Translations under genes and position numbers: made by a program | Assembly (NCBI GenBank): GCA_022775005.1 | Contig: JALFJR010000093.1 | Coordinates: 1-34,122 of the forward strand | Source of the DNA: Parabacteroides sp. | Lineage (GTDB): Bacteria; Bacteroidota; Bacteroidia; Bacteroidales; Tannerellaceae | Reading direction: 5' to 3' | DNA: 34,122 nucleotides | The notes under the pieces: generated by a model | Database searches by the model: none | Told to the model about the DNA's origin: nothing | The model's input: only the letters and a program-made list of their open reading frames with translations | Shown here: positions 27,371 to 34,122 of the stretch, piece after piece | How the letters are laid out: each line of letters starts with the position of its first letter | Position numbering within the stretch: position 1 is the stretch's first letter

Positions 27371-28144
27371 TCACTGCTTCAGCGCAGCTAACAATTGATC
27401 CACCGCACCGGCAATGGTCGGCTCACTCTTCAGCAGTTGCACGAACTTGCTGCCGATGATGGCACCGGAGGAGTTGGCCGCAGCGGCCTCGAAGGTGGCT
27501 TTGTTGCTGATGCCGAAACCGACCAAACGAGGGTTGCGCAGGTTCATGGAGTTGATGCGACGGAAATAGGCCTGCTTCTGCTCGTTGAAACTCTGCTGGG
27601 CACCTGTCGTGGCCGCACTTGACACCATGTAGATAAATCCGCTGGTGTGTGCGTCAATCAGGCGGATGCGCTCCTCAGAGGTCTCTGGGGTAATCAACAT
27701 GATCATCTTCAAGTCATACCGATCGGCGATCGCCTTGTAGTCGGCTATATAGTCTGCATAGGGCAGGTCGGGAATGATCATGCCATCCACACCCACCTCG
27801 GCACAGCTTTGGCAGAAGGCCTCGAAGCCATATTGCATGATGGGGTTCAGATAGCCCATCAAGATGATCGGGATCTGCACCGTTTGCCGGATCTCTTTCA
27901 GCTGCTGGAAGAGCAGACGCAGGGACATGCCGTTGCGCAGGGCCACGGTACTGGCCTCTTGGATCACGGGGCCATCGGCCATCGGATCGGAGAAGGGTAT
28001 GCCTACCTCCACCATGTTCACACCTTTCGCCTCCAGTTCCCGCAGGATGGTGGTCGTATCGTTCAGTTGGGGATAGCCTGCCGTGAAATAGACGGAGAGT
28101 ATGCCCGCTTTCTTTGTCTCAAATAAGTTGGTTATGCGATTCAT
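27371..28144 (-). CDS. trpA: Tryptophan synthase alpha chain
   Basis: Cleaves indole-3-glycerol phosphate to indole and glyceraldehyde-3-phosphate and passes indole to TrpB. 257 residues, TIM barrel. [18 protein letters not shown] carries Glu46 and Asp57, with the same 11-residue spacing as the catalytic Glu49/Asp60 of E. coli TrpA. PDLPYAD and [14 protein letters not shown] are also typical. Last gene of the operon, separated from trpF by a 100-bp gap with an A/T-rich repeat. Confidence 0.96.
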   Translation of the reverse strand: MNRITNLFETKKAGILSVYFTAGYPQLNDTTTILRELEAKGVNMVEVGIPFSDPMADGPVIQEASTVALRNGMSLRLLFQQLKEIRQTVQIPIILMGYLNPIMQYGFEAFCQSCAEVGVDGMIIPDLPYADYIADYKAIADRYDLKMIMLITPETSEERIRLIDAHTSGFIYMVSSAATTGAQQSFNEQKQAYFRRINSMNLRNPRLVGFGISNKATFEAAAANSSGAIIGSKFVQLLKSEPTIAGAVDQLLAALKQ

Positions 28145-28171
28145 CTTTTTCGATTTTGAGTTTTGAATAAT

Positions 28172-28253
28172 AAATTATGAGTTATGAATTATGGATTATG
28201 AATTGTTTTTGAGTGAATCGAAAAGGTCATTCATAATTCAAAATTCATAATTT
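28172..28253. repeat. A/T-rich inverted and direct repeats between trpF and trpA
   Basis: The left arm (28172-28204) is built of TTATGAATT-like units in tandem. The right arm (28229-28253) is ATTCATAATTC-AAAATTCATAATTT, largely complementary to it, so the transcript could form a long weak hairpin inside the trp operon. The right arm supplies the last residues and TGA stop of trpF. Such ATTCATAATTC tracts are, as I recall, common between Bacteroidales genes. Confidence 0.75.
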
Positions 28254-28883
28254 AAAATTATTTTGAAAGCTGCGCAGGGTTTCTGCTTGCTTCACCCCGG
28301 GAGCCGACTCGAAGCCGCTGTTGAGGTCGATGCCTGCCCAACGGGGATGGTGAAAGCGTTGCAGATCGGCGGCCATCTCGGGGCGAACACCTCCGCTCAA
28401 CAGGAAGGGAGTCTCCCCTTGATAGTCTTGCAGCAGGCTCCAGTCAAACCGTTGGCCGGAGCCGCCATAGCCTGCACACTTGGTGTCGAAGAGGAAATAG
28501 TCCACCCGACCGGCATAGTCCGCCGTGTGCGCCAGATCCTCCGCCGTAGCGATGGAGAAGGCCTTGATCAATGCATAGCCTCGCTTCTGCAGGGCATAGC
28601 AAAAGTCGGGTGACTCGTGGCCATGCAGCTGTAAATAGTCCAGTCGATACTGTTGCGCTACCTCCATGATCTCCTCTTGCGATGCGTTGACGAAGACACC
28701 CACCCGCTTCGGACGGAAAGCGTCAGCCGTGATCAGCTGTCGCACTCGCTCCGCCTCGGCCGGATCCCGCAACAGGCAGCGAGGAGAGGGGGTATAGAAG
28801 ATGAAGCCCGTCCACTGGATGCCTGTCTTGGCTACGGCTTGGATATTTTCGGCCTGGCATAGGCCACAAACTTTCGTAATCAT
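28245..28883 (-). CDS. trpF: Phosphoribosylanthranilate isomerase
   Basis: Amadori isomerisation of phosphoribosylanthranilate to CdRP. 212 residues, TIM barrel. ITKVCGLCQAENI gives the catalytic Cys (KxCG), RVGVFVNAS, YLQLHGHESPDF, FLFDTKCAGYGGSGQRFDW with the catalytic Asp, and PFLLSGGVRPEMA the phosphate site. Overlaps trpC by 4 bp. The final residues and stop lie inside the A/T-rich repeat, so the original 3' end may have been altered by it. Confidence 0.95.
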   Translation of the reverse strand: MITKVCGLCQAENIQAVAKTGIQWTGFIFYTPSPRCLLRDPAEAERVRQLITADAFRPKRVGVFVNASQEEIMEVAQQYRLDYLQLHGHESPDFCYALQKRGYALIKAFSIATAEDLAHTADYAGRVDYFLFDTKCAGYGGSGQRFDWSLLQDYQGETPFLLSGGVRPEMAADLQRFHHPRWAGIDLNSGFESAPGVKQAETLRSFQNNFKL

Positions 28884-29671
28884 TGCAGTGCTTCGATAAA
28901 GTGACGCAATGTTTCACCCGGCTGAGCGGTCTTCATGAAGGTCTCACCGATCAAGAAGCCCCGGAAACCGGCGGCTCTAAGCAGCTTGACGGTCTCCGTT
29001 TGCGAGATACCGCTCTCGGAAACCAACAGGGGATCGTAGCCTTTGAGTTGCTCGATCAGCTTGAAGGAATGCTTCACGTCCGTGTCGAAAGTACCTAAAT
29101 GCCGGTTGTTTACACCCAGCATATCAATGTCGGCATTCACGTGATCCAGTTCTTCGGCACGATGCACTTCTAACAGCACCTCCAACTGCAAGCTGTGCGC
29201 CGTGGCTGCCAACTGGGCACACTCCTCGGTCGTGAGGCAGGCGGCGATCAGCAACACCGCATCGGCACCCATCACCCGGGCTTGGTAAAGCTGGTAGGGA
29301 TCGATGATGAAATCCTTCCGCAGCAACGGGATTTCCACCAACCGACGAGCCTGTTGCAGGTCAGTCAGCGAGCCACCGAAGAAGTTTCCGTCGGTCAGAA
29401 TCGAGCAGGCCGAAGCACCGCCCTCGGCATAGAAGGGGAGCACCTCCTGCACCTGCGCACCGGGATGCAACCACCCTTTTGAGGGGCTCTTCCGCTTGAA
29501 CTCGGCGATGATGCCCGTTTCAGAGGTGGCCAAAGCCTGTCGCATGGAGCGGGTGGGACGTTCCAACCGGTCACCTCCCAAAGCCACCAACGTCTGGAGG
29601 CTGACGGCCTGTTTCTGCCGCTCCACCTCCTTCCGTTTGTTCGCTACGATTGTCTCTAAGATGTCTGCCAT
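28880..29671 (-). CDS. trpC: Indole-3-glycerol phosphate synthase
   Basis: Closes the indole ring: CdRP to indole-3-glycerol phosphate. 263 residues. Conserved pieces: IIAEFKRKSPSKGWL (catalytic Lys and substrate site), ILTDGNFFGGSLTDLQ, LLRKDFIIDPYQLYQAR, LGVNNRHLGTF and VSESGISQTETV. Separate from trpF (no TrpC-TrpF fusion as in enterobacteria). Four bp after the trpD stop. Confidence 0.96.
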   Translation of the reverse strand: MADILETIVANKRKEVERQKQAVSLQTLVALGGDRLERPTRSMRQALATSETGIIAEFKRKSPSKGWLHPGAQVQEVLPFYAEGGASACSILTDGNFFGGSLTDLQQARRLVEIPLLRKDFIIDPYQLYQARVMGADAVLLIAACLTTEECAQLAATAHSLQLEVLLEVHRAEELDHVNADIDMLGVNNRHLGTFDTDVKHSFKLIEQLKGYDPLLVSESGISQTETVKLLRAAGFRGFLIGETFMKTAQPGETLRHFIEALQ

Positions 29672-29675
29672 AGGA

Positions 29676-30671
29676 TCAGCTATTCATAGATACATATTGC
29701 TTGAATGTCGCTAACGCACGGCCGCTCTCCAACGATTCCTTCGCCTCGGCGATACAGATCTCGATCGGTTTCTCCGAGCAGATCACTTGGATAGCGAAGG
29801 CGGAGTTGATCACCACGCAGTTGCGCTGTGCCTCCGTAGCCCGGTTCTCCAAGACGGCGTCGAAGATGCGTGCGGCCTCTTCCGGGGTGCTCCCTCCGTC
29901 GAGATCCGCCTCCGTGCAACGCTTGAAGCCCAACATCTCGGGTGAGTAGATCTTCTCCTTCTCCGGCATAGCCACCTTGAAATCGGCGGTCAAGGAGATC
30001 TCGTCATAGCCGTCCAAACTGTGTACCACAGCGAAGCGGGTACCGCTCTCTTGGTAGGTGTAGTTGTAGAGACGCAACAGCGGCAGGTTATAGACACCCA
30101 ACAGCTGATAGGCCGGCATGGCCGGATTGACCAACGGACCCAGCATGTTGAAGAAGCTACGCACACCGAGGTTCTTGCGCACCGGAGCGACCGCCTTCAA
30201 GGCCGGGTTGAAGAGCGGCGCATGCAGGTAGGTGATGTGGCAAGTCTCCATGTTGCGACGCAGTTGGTCGTTGTTGTTCGTGAACTTCAGGCCATGTTGC
30301 TCCATCACGTTGCTGGCACCGCTGACCGAAGTGGCACCATAGTTTCCATGCTTCACCACGTTGTAGCCCGCACCGGCCACCACGAAGCAGGAGCAGGTGC
30401 TGATGTTGAAGGTGTTCTTGCCGTCACCGCCTGTTCCGACGATGTCGATCGGCTTGAAATCTTGCAGATCCACGGGGACACGCATCTCAAGCAAGGCCTC
30501 CCGGAAACCGGTCAACTCCTCCACGGAGATACTGCGCATCAAGAAGACCGTGATCAGGCTGGCGATCTGCGCATCGTTGTAGCGCCCTTCGGCGATATGC
30601 TGGAGGATGGCCCGTGCCTCCTCCCGTCCTAAGTATTGATGTTCGAATAGACGATATAAGAGTTGTTTCAT
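29676..30671 (-). CDS. trpD: Anthranilate phosphoribosyltransferase
   Basis: Adds PRPP to anthranilate. 331 residues. PRPP/metal motif DIVGTGGDGKNTFNIST and the glycine-rich KHGNYGATSVSGASNVME are clear. The latter differs slightly from the usual KHGNRxxSSxSGxADxLE. NLGVRSFFNMLGPLVNPA follows. Independent of the glutaminase TrpG, unlike the fused enterobacterial form. Confidence 0.95.
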   Translation of the reverse strand: MKQLLYRLFEHQYLGREEARAILQHIAEGRYNDAQIASLITVFLMRSISVEELTGFREALLEMRVPVDLQDFKPIDIVGTGGDGKNTFNISTCSCFVVAGAGYNVVKHGNYGATSVSGASNVMEQHGLKFTNNNDQLRRNMETCHITYLHAPLFNPALKAVAPVRKNLGVRSFFNMLGPLVNPAMPAYQLLGVYNLPLLRLYNYTYQESGTRFAVVHSLDGYDEISLTADFKVAMPEKEKIYSPEMLGFKRCTEADLDGGSTPEEAARIFDAVLENRATEAQRNCVVINSAFAIQVICSEKPIEICIAEAKESLESGRALATFKQYVSMNS

Positions 30672-30690
30672 AATACAAAGTTCTTGCGAA

Positions 30691-31257
30691 TTAAATGGAT
30701 AACCAGTTTTTAATGATCTCTTTGCCTTGCGGGGTCAGCACCGATTCGGGATGGAACTGGATGCCACGCACGTTGTATTCCTTGTGGCGCAGTCCCATGA
30801 TCTGTCCCTCTTCCGTGTCCTCTGCTGTAATCTCCAAGCAATCGGGGAGATCCTCTTTTGACACGACCCAAGAGTGGTAGCGACCGACACGAAGTGTACG
30901 ATCTAAGCCATTGAACAGGGGATCATTCGCTACGACACGTACATCGGAGCAAACGCCGTGATGCACCTCCGTCAGGTTGATCAGCTTGGCACCGAATGCC
31001 TCGCCGATGGCTTGCTCGCCTAAACAGACTCCCAGAATGCTCTTGGTCGGTGCATAGCGACGGATCAAGGGAAGCAGAATACCTGCCTCCTCGGGAATAC
31101 CCGGACCGGGAGAGAGCACGATTTTGTCGAACCGATCCACCTCGTCGAGCGTGATCTTGTCGTTGCGGAACACCTCCACATCCGCACCTAATTCCTTCAG
31201 GATGTGCAGCAGGTTGTAGGTGAAGGAATCGTAGTTGTCAAATAGTAATATCTTCAT
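30691..31257 (-). CDS. trpG: Anthranilate synthase glutamine amidotransferase subunit
   Basis: Class I glutaminase that supplies ammonia to TrpE. 188 residues. FDNYDSFTYNL at the start, SPGPGIPEEAG oxyanion region, nucleophile Cys78 in GVCLGEQAIGEAFG, and His169/Glu171 in IQFHPES. The residue after GVCLG is Glu81 rather than the common His; it is not one of the catalytic triad. Could also serve folate synthesis as a shared PabA; no second candidate is visible in the window. Confidence 0.94.
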   Translation of the reverse strand: MKILLFDNYDSFTYNLLHILKELGADVEVFRNDKITLDEVDRFDKIVLSPGPGIPEEAGILLPLIRRYAPTKSILGVCLGEQAIGEAFGAKLINLTEVHHGVCSDVRVVANDPLFNGLDRTLRVGRYHSWVVSKEDLPDCLEITAEDTEEGQIMGLRHKEYNVRGIQFHPESVLTPQGKEIIKNWLSI

Positions 31258-31272
31258 GGTTTTCAGCTTTTA

Positions 31273-32673
31273 TCAGTTGATTAATTTCTCGGCCAGGTCG
31301 ATCGCCTTCTTCAAGGCACCCAGCTTGTTGTTCACCTCTTGCAACTCTCTTGCGTCGTTGCTCTTCGCCACGATACCGGCTCCGGCCTGGTAGTAGAGCA
31401 CATTGCCACGGCTCACGAAGCTACGGATCGTGATGGCTTGGTTCAGGTCGCCATCCAGTCCGATGAAACCGATGCAACCGCCATAGGCGCCTCGGTTGTG
31501 CTTCTCCAAGTCGGTGATCAACTGCATTGCCCGTACCTTCGGCGCACCACTCAGCGTACCGGCCGGGAAGGTGTCAATATAGGTCTTCACGGGATTGCTC
31601 TCCGGGTTGATCTCACCGCTGACCCGAGAGACGAGGTGGATCACATGGCTATAGAACTGCACTTCCTTGTAGAAATCCACCTGCACGTGGTTAGCATTGC
31701 GGCTCAGGTCGTTGCGGGCCAGATCAACCAACATCACATGCTCGGCATTCTCTTTCGGATCGTTTACCAATGCCTCGGTACGCTGTTTATCCACCTCCAT
31801 ATTACCCGTACGGAAGGCGGTTCCGGCGATCGGGTCGATGCTGGCATGACCAGCGGCTACCTTGCAGTGTGTTTCCGGGGAAGAGCCGAAGATGCGGAAG
31901 CCCCCAAAGTCGAAATAGAAGAGGTAGGGAGAGGGGTTGATGCTGCGCAAAGCCCGATAGACCTTGAAATCATCTCCCTTGAAAGCCTGTTCGAAACGGC
32001 GGCTCAACACGATCTGGAACACATCACCCCGGAGGCAATGCTTGATGCCTTGGCGCACCATCGCCCGATACTCGTCGTCGGTGATGGGAGAGCTCTCCGG
32101 TCCCACGGCCTGGAAGTTGTAGGAGGCGAAGTTGCGGTTCTCCAAGAGTGTCTGGATCTCGTCCAACTGGCTTGCCTCTCCCTCGCCTTGCAGCTGCACC
32201 AAGGTCAGCTCATTCTTGAAATGGTCGAAGACAAGGATATACTTATATAATAGGTAGAGCATATCGGGAGCGTCGTTCTCGGCATGGTGAGCCTCCATGA
32301 CCGGGATCTGCTCGAAGTAGCGCACCGCATCGAAAGCGGTATAGCCGAAGAGACCGCAGATCTTGCGATCCGCTCCCGTCACTTGGAACTGACTGAGGAA
32401 CGCATTCATCGCATCTGCCACGTTATAGCTTTCCGTGAGCGGTTTCACCTCCCGATGGCCATCGGGGAACTCGCTGGTGCATTCGCCATTGTTGATGCCT
32501 ATGCTGGCGATGGGGCAGAGGGCGATGTAGGAAAGGCTGTTTTCGTTGCCGTGGAAGTCGGAACTCTCCAACAATGCGGATTCGGGATAGATGTCCCTCA
32601 CCTTCAGATAGATGCTGACGGGCGTATGCAGGTCGCCCATGATCTTTTTACTGATCGTATGAAACTGATACAT
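31273..32673 (-). CDS. trpE: Anthranilate synthase component I
   Basis: Converts chorismate to anthranilate with ammonia from TrpG. 466 residues. LLESSDF near residues 35-41 is the tryptophan feedback site (LLES). The chorismate-binding domain has VFQIVLSRRFE, DPIAGTAFRTG, EHVMLVDLARNDLSR, GTLSGAPKVRAMQLI and GGCIGFIGLDGDLNQAITIRS. The LLES motif and trp-operon context favour TrpE over PabB. Starts six bp after the trpB stop. Confidence 0.95.
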   Translation of the reverse strand: MYQFHTISKKIMGDLHTPVSIYLKVRDIYPESALLESSDFHGNENSLSYIALCPIASIGINNGECTSEFPDGHREVKPLTESYNVADAMNAFLSQFQVTGADRKICGLFGYTAFDAVRYFEQIPVMEAHHAENDAPDMLYLLYKYILVFDHFKNELTLVQLQGEGEASQLDEIQTLLENRNFASYNFQAVGPESSPITDDEYRAMVRQGIKHCLRGDVFQIVLSRRFEQAFKGDDFKVYRALRSINPSPYLFYFDFGGFRIFGSSPETHCKVAAGHASIDPIAGTAFRTGNMEVDKQRTEALVNDPKENAEHVMLVDLARNDLSRNANHVQVDFYKEVQFYSHVIHLVSRVSGEINPESNPVKTYIDTFPAGTLSGAPKVRAMQLITDLEKHNRGAYGGCIGFIGLDGDLNQAITIRSFVSRGNVLYYQAGAGIVAKSNDARELQEVNNKLGALKKAIDLAEKLIN

Positions 32674-32679
32674 GATGGT

Positions 32680-33870
32680 TTACTTTTTATTCATTTTGTA
32701 ATGGATGTAGGTCGGCATGTCCTTGTCGCCACGACCGGAGACAGTCAGCACGACTACGTCGGTGGGTTGGAAATTCATTTTCGGCAGGGCACCCAGTGCG
32801 TGGGCACTCTCCAAGGCCGGAATGATACCCTCCAAGCGGGTCAGATCGAAGGCAGCATCTAAGGCTTCATCGTCGTTCACGGCGATCACCTTTGCCCGGT
32901 GTGTCTCGGAGAGGTTGGCGTGCATCGGGCCAATACCCGGATAGTCCAAGCCGGCGGAAACGGAATAGGGCTCCTCGATCTGGCCATCCTCGTTTTGCAT
33001 CACGAGTGTACGTGCGCCGTGGATGATTCCTTTCTTGCCCAACTGGATCGTGGCTGCGCTCTTACCGGAGAAGATGCCTAAACCACCGGCCTCAGCCAGG
33101 ACGATCTTGACCCGCTCATCGTCGAGGAAGTGATAGATGGTGCCCGCCGCGTTACTACCACCGCCCACGCAAGCCATCAGGTAGTCGGGATAGTCCCGTC
33201 CCTCTTGCTCCAAGAGTTGCTTCTTGATCTCGGCACTGATCACCGATTGCAGACGAGCCACCATGTCGGGATAGGGGTGAGGCCCTACCGTAGAGCCAAT
33301 GATATAATAGGTATCGGAGGGGTGGCAGCACCAGTCACGGATCGCCTCGTTGGTGGCATCTTTCAGGGTCATGTTGCCCGAAGTCACCGGTACGACGGTC
33401 GCACCCAACATCTCCATCTTTTGTACATTGGCATGTTGCCGTTCTACGTCGGTCTTACCCATATAGACCACGCACTCCATGTTCATCAAGGCACAAACGG
33501 TAGCGGTCGCCACGCCATGCTGTCCGGCACCCGTCTCGGCGATAATCCGCTTCTTGCCCATGCGTCGGGCGATCAGGATCTGGCCGATCGTGTTGTTGAT
33601 CTTGTGTGCGCCTGTGTGGTTGAGGTCTTCTCGCTTCAGATAGATCTTGCAGCCGTAGCGCTCACTGAGTCGTTTGGCGAAGTAGAGTGGAGAGGGGCGA
33701 CCCACATAGTCCTTCAACAGCTGGATGAACTCTGCTTTGAAGCTATCGCTCTCCATCACCTTAAGGTAGTTCTTGCGTAGGTTCTCCACGCATTGATGCA
33801 GGATCTCGGGAATATAGGCCCCGCCAAATTCTCCGTAGTAACCATTCTGATCTACTTGATACGTTTCCAT
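32680..33870 (-). CDS. trpB: Tryptophan synthase beta chain
   Basis: PLP enzyme joining indole and serine into tryptophan. 396 residues, type 1 Trp[14 protein letters not shown] at the N-terminus, PLP Lys90 in [37 protein letters not shown] (phosphate loop) and [11 protein letters not shown]. It is the first structural gene of the operon, unlike the enterobacterial order, and lies directly behind the attenuator. Confidence 0.97.
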   Translation of the reverse strand: METYQVDQNGYYGEFGGAYIPEILHQCVENLRKNYLKVMESDSFKAEFIQLLKDYVGRPSPLYFAKRLSERYGCKIYLKREDLNHTGAHKINNTIGQILIARRMGKKRIIAETGAGQHGVATATVCALMNMECVVYMGKTDVERQHANVQKMEMLGATVVPVTSGNMTLKDATNEAIRDWCCHPSDTYYIIGSTVGPHPYPDMVARLQSVISAEIKKQLLEQEGRDYPDYLMACVGGGSNAAGTIYHFLDDERVKIVLAEAGGLGIFSGKSAATIQLGKKGIIHGARTLVMQNEDGQIEEPYSVSAGLDYPGIGPMHANLSETHRAKVIAVNDDEALDAAFDLTRLEGIIPALESAHALGALPKMNFQPTDVVVLTVSGRGDKDMPTYIHYKMNKK

Positions 33871-33921
33871 CTTTGTCTATTATTTGTTTGTTGTTTCATT
33901 CCTGATCAATTCGATAACCCT

Positions 33922-33963
33922 TCTAAAAACAGAAGAGGCCCGCCGCAAGTGCGACAGACCTCT
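33922..33963 (-). terminator. trp attenuator hairpin
   Basis: In the leader RNA AGAGGTCTGTCGC pairs along all 13 positions (some G-U) with GCGGCGGGCCTCT around the loop ACTT, followed by TCTGTTTTTAG. It lies 38 bases after the leader-peptide stop and about 50 bp before trpB. The upstream segment GGGACGAAGGCC (34001-33990) can pair with the GGTCTGTC of its 5' arm, giving a mutually exclusive antiterminator. Confidence 0.85.
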
Positions 33964-34001
33964 TTGTTCTTATCTTGGTATATACATACGGCCTTCGTCC
34001 C

Positions 34002-34061
34002 TTACGACTTTGTGAGTTGTAAAGAGCGCCACCACCAATATGTATTTACGAATGTTCTCAT
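34002..34061 (-). CDS. trpL: trp operon leader peptide
   Basis: A 19-codon reading frame MRTFVNTYWWWRSLQLTKS on the minus strand, ATG at 34061-34059 and TAA at 34004-34002. Three consecutive Trp codons occupy 34037-34029. It sits between a consensus promoter and a terminator hairpin ahead of trpB. A ribosome stalled at the Trp codons leaves GGGACGAAGGCC free to form the antiterminator; a ribosome that reaches the TAA would cover that same segment and allow termination. This is the classical attenuation design; the peptide itself needs no function. Confidence 0.88.
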   Translation of the reverse strand: MRTFVNTYWWWRSLQLTKS

Positions 34062-34085
34062 CTGTTTGTTTTATTATTTCGGCAG

Positions 34086-34116
34086 CAAAAGTAGCTGTTT
34101 TTTGATAATCCGCAAA
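34086..34116 (-). promoter_or_regulatory. trp operon promoter
   Basis: Minus strand reads TTTG, 19 bases, TACTTTTG, a full match to the Bacteroidetes -33/-7 consensus. The -7 element ends 24 bp before the leader-peptide ATG. Confidence 0.8.
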
Positions 34117-34122
34117 TAAAAA

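Noticed and set aside
31339-32250. 303-codon open frame antisense to trpE
   Set aside because: Shadow of trpE; no ribosome-binding site, signal peptide or recognisable motif.
33871-34116. T-box or TRAP-type control of the trp operon
   Set aside because: No T-box sequence and no run of GAG/TAG triplets; the tandem Trp codons and hairpin explain the leader.

Overview
The window is chromosomal DNA from a member of the Bacteroidales. Support comes from many promoters with the Bacteroidetes -7 element TAnnTTTG (sometimes with a TTTG -33 element 19-20 bp upstream), a tRNA without an encoded CCA, and gene families typical of gut Bacteroidales (GH92 and GH38 mannosidases, LytS/LytTR pairs, many lipoproteins). 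A Parabacteroides/Tannerellaceae-like host is my best guess. That is inference from protein flavour; I could not run a comparison.

Layout. 1-1350 (minus): the N-terminal part of mfd, preceded by a secreted cinnamoyl-esterase-like hydrolase. 1530-1713: an initiator tRNA with its promoter and terminator. 1864-3077: a STAS-domain protein converging on an AraC-type regulator. 3180-12448 (plus): a tightly packed mannose/alpha-mannoside operon, namely a ManA fusion protein, an atypical ROK sugar kinase, GH92 lipoprotein, MFS sugar transporter and secreted GH38. Periplasmic mannosidases would release mannose, the MFS protein import it, and the kinase plus isomerase convert it to fructose-6-phosphate. 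No SusC/SusD pair is present. 12.5-14.0 kb: a gene graveyard with three decayed genes. 14193-16117 (minus): xanthine salvage (xpt-pbuX). 16405-18698 (plus): two unknown lipoproteins, a YgbA-type protein and an inositol-monophosphatase-family protein. 18650-22516 (minus): thiD-thiE-thiC-thiE-like operon under a TPP riboswitch. 22565-24952 (plus): LytS kinase, LytTR regulator and NlpC/P60 lipoprotein. 25005-26335: serS and its terminator. 26422-27150 (minus): a class II Fic protein. 27223-27342: a six-copy, 22-bp-period repeat array. 27371-34116 (minus): the complete tryptophan operon trpL-trpB-trpE-trpG-trpD-trpC-trpF-trpA.

The strongest regulatory observation is at the right edge. There is a complete trp attenuation leader: promoter, a 19-residue leader peptide with three consecutive Trp codons, a competing antiterminator strand and a 13-bp terminator hairpin before trpB. 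The second is the 22-bp array between trpA and fic, whose inverted copies also build a terminator-like hairpin.

The largest stretch without an intact gene is 13492-14192. It holds two gene remnants and one terminator. I see nothing convincing in 16172-16360 beyond flanking promoter elements.
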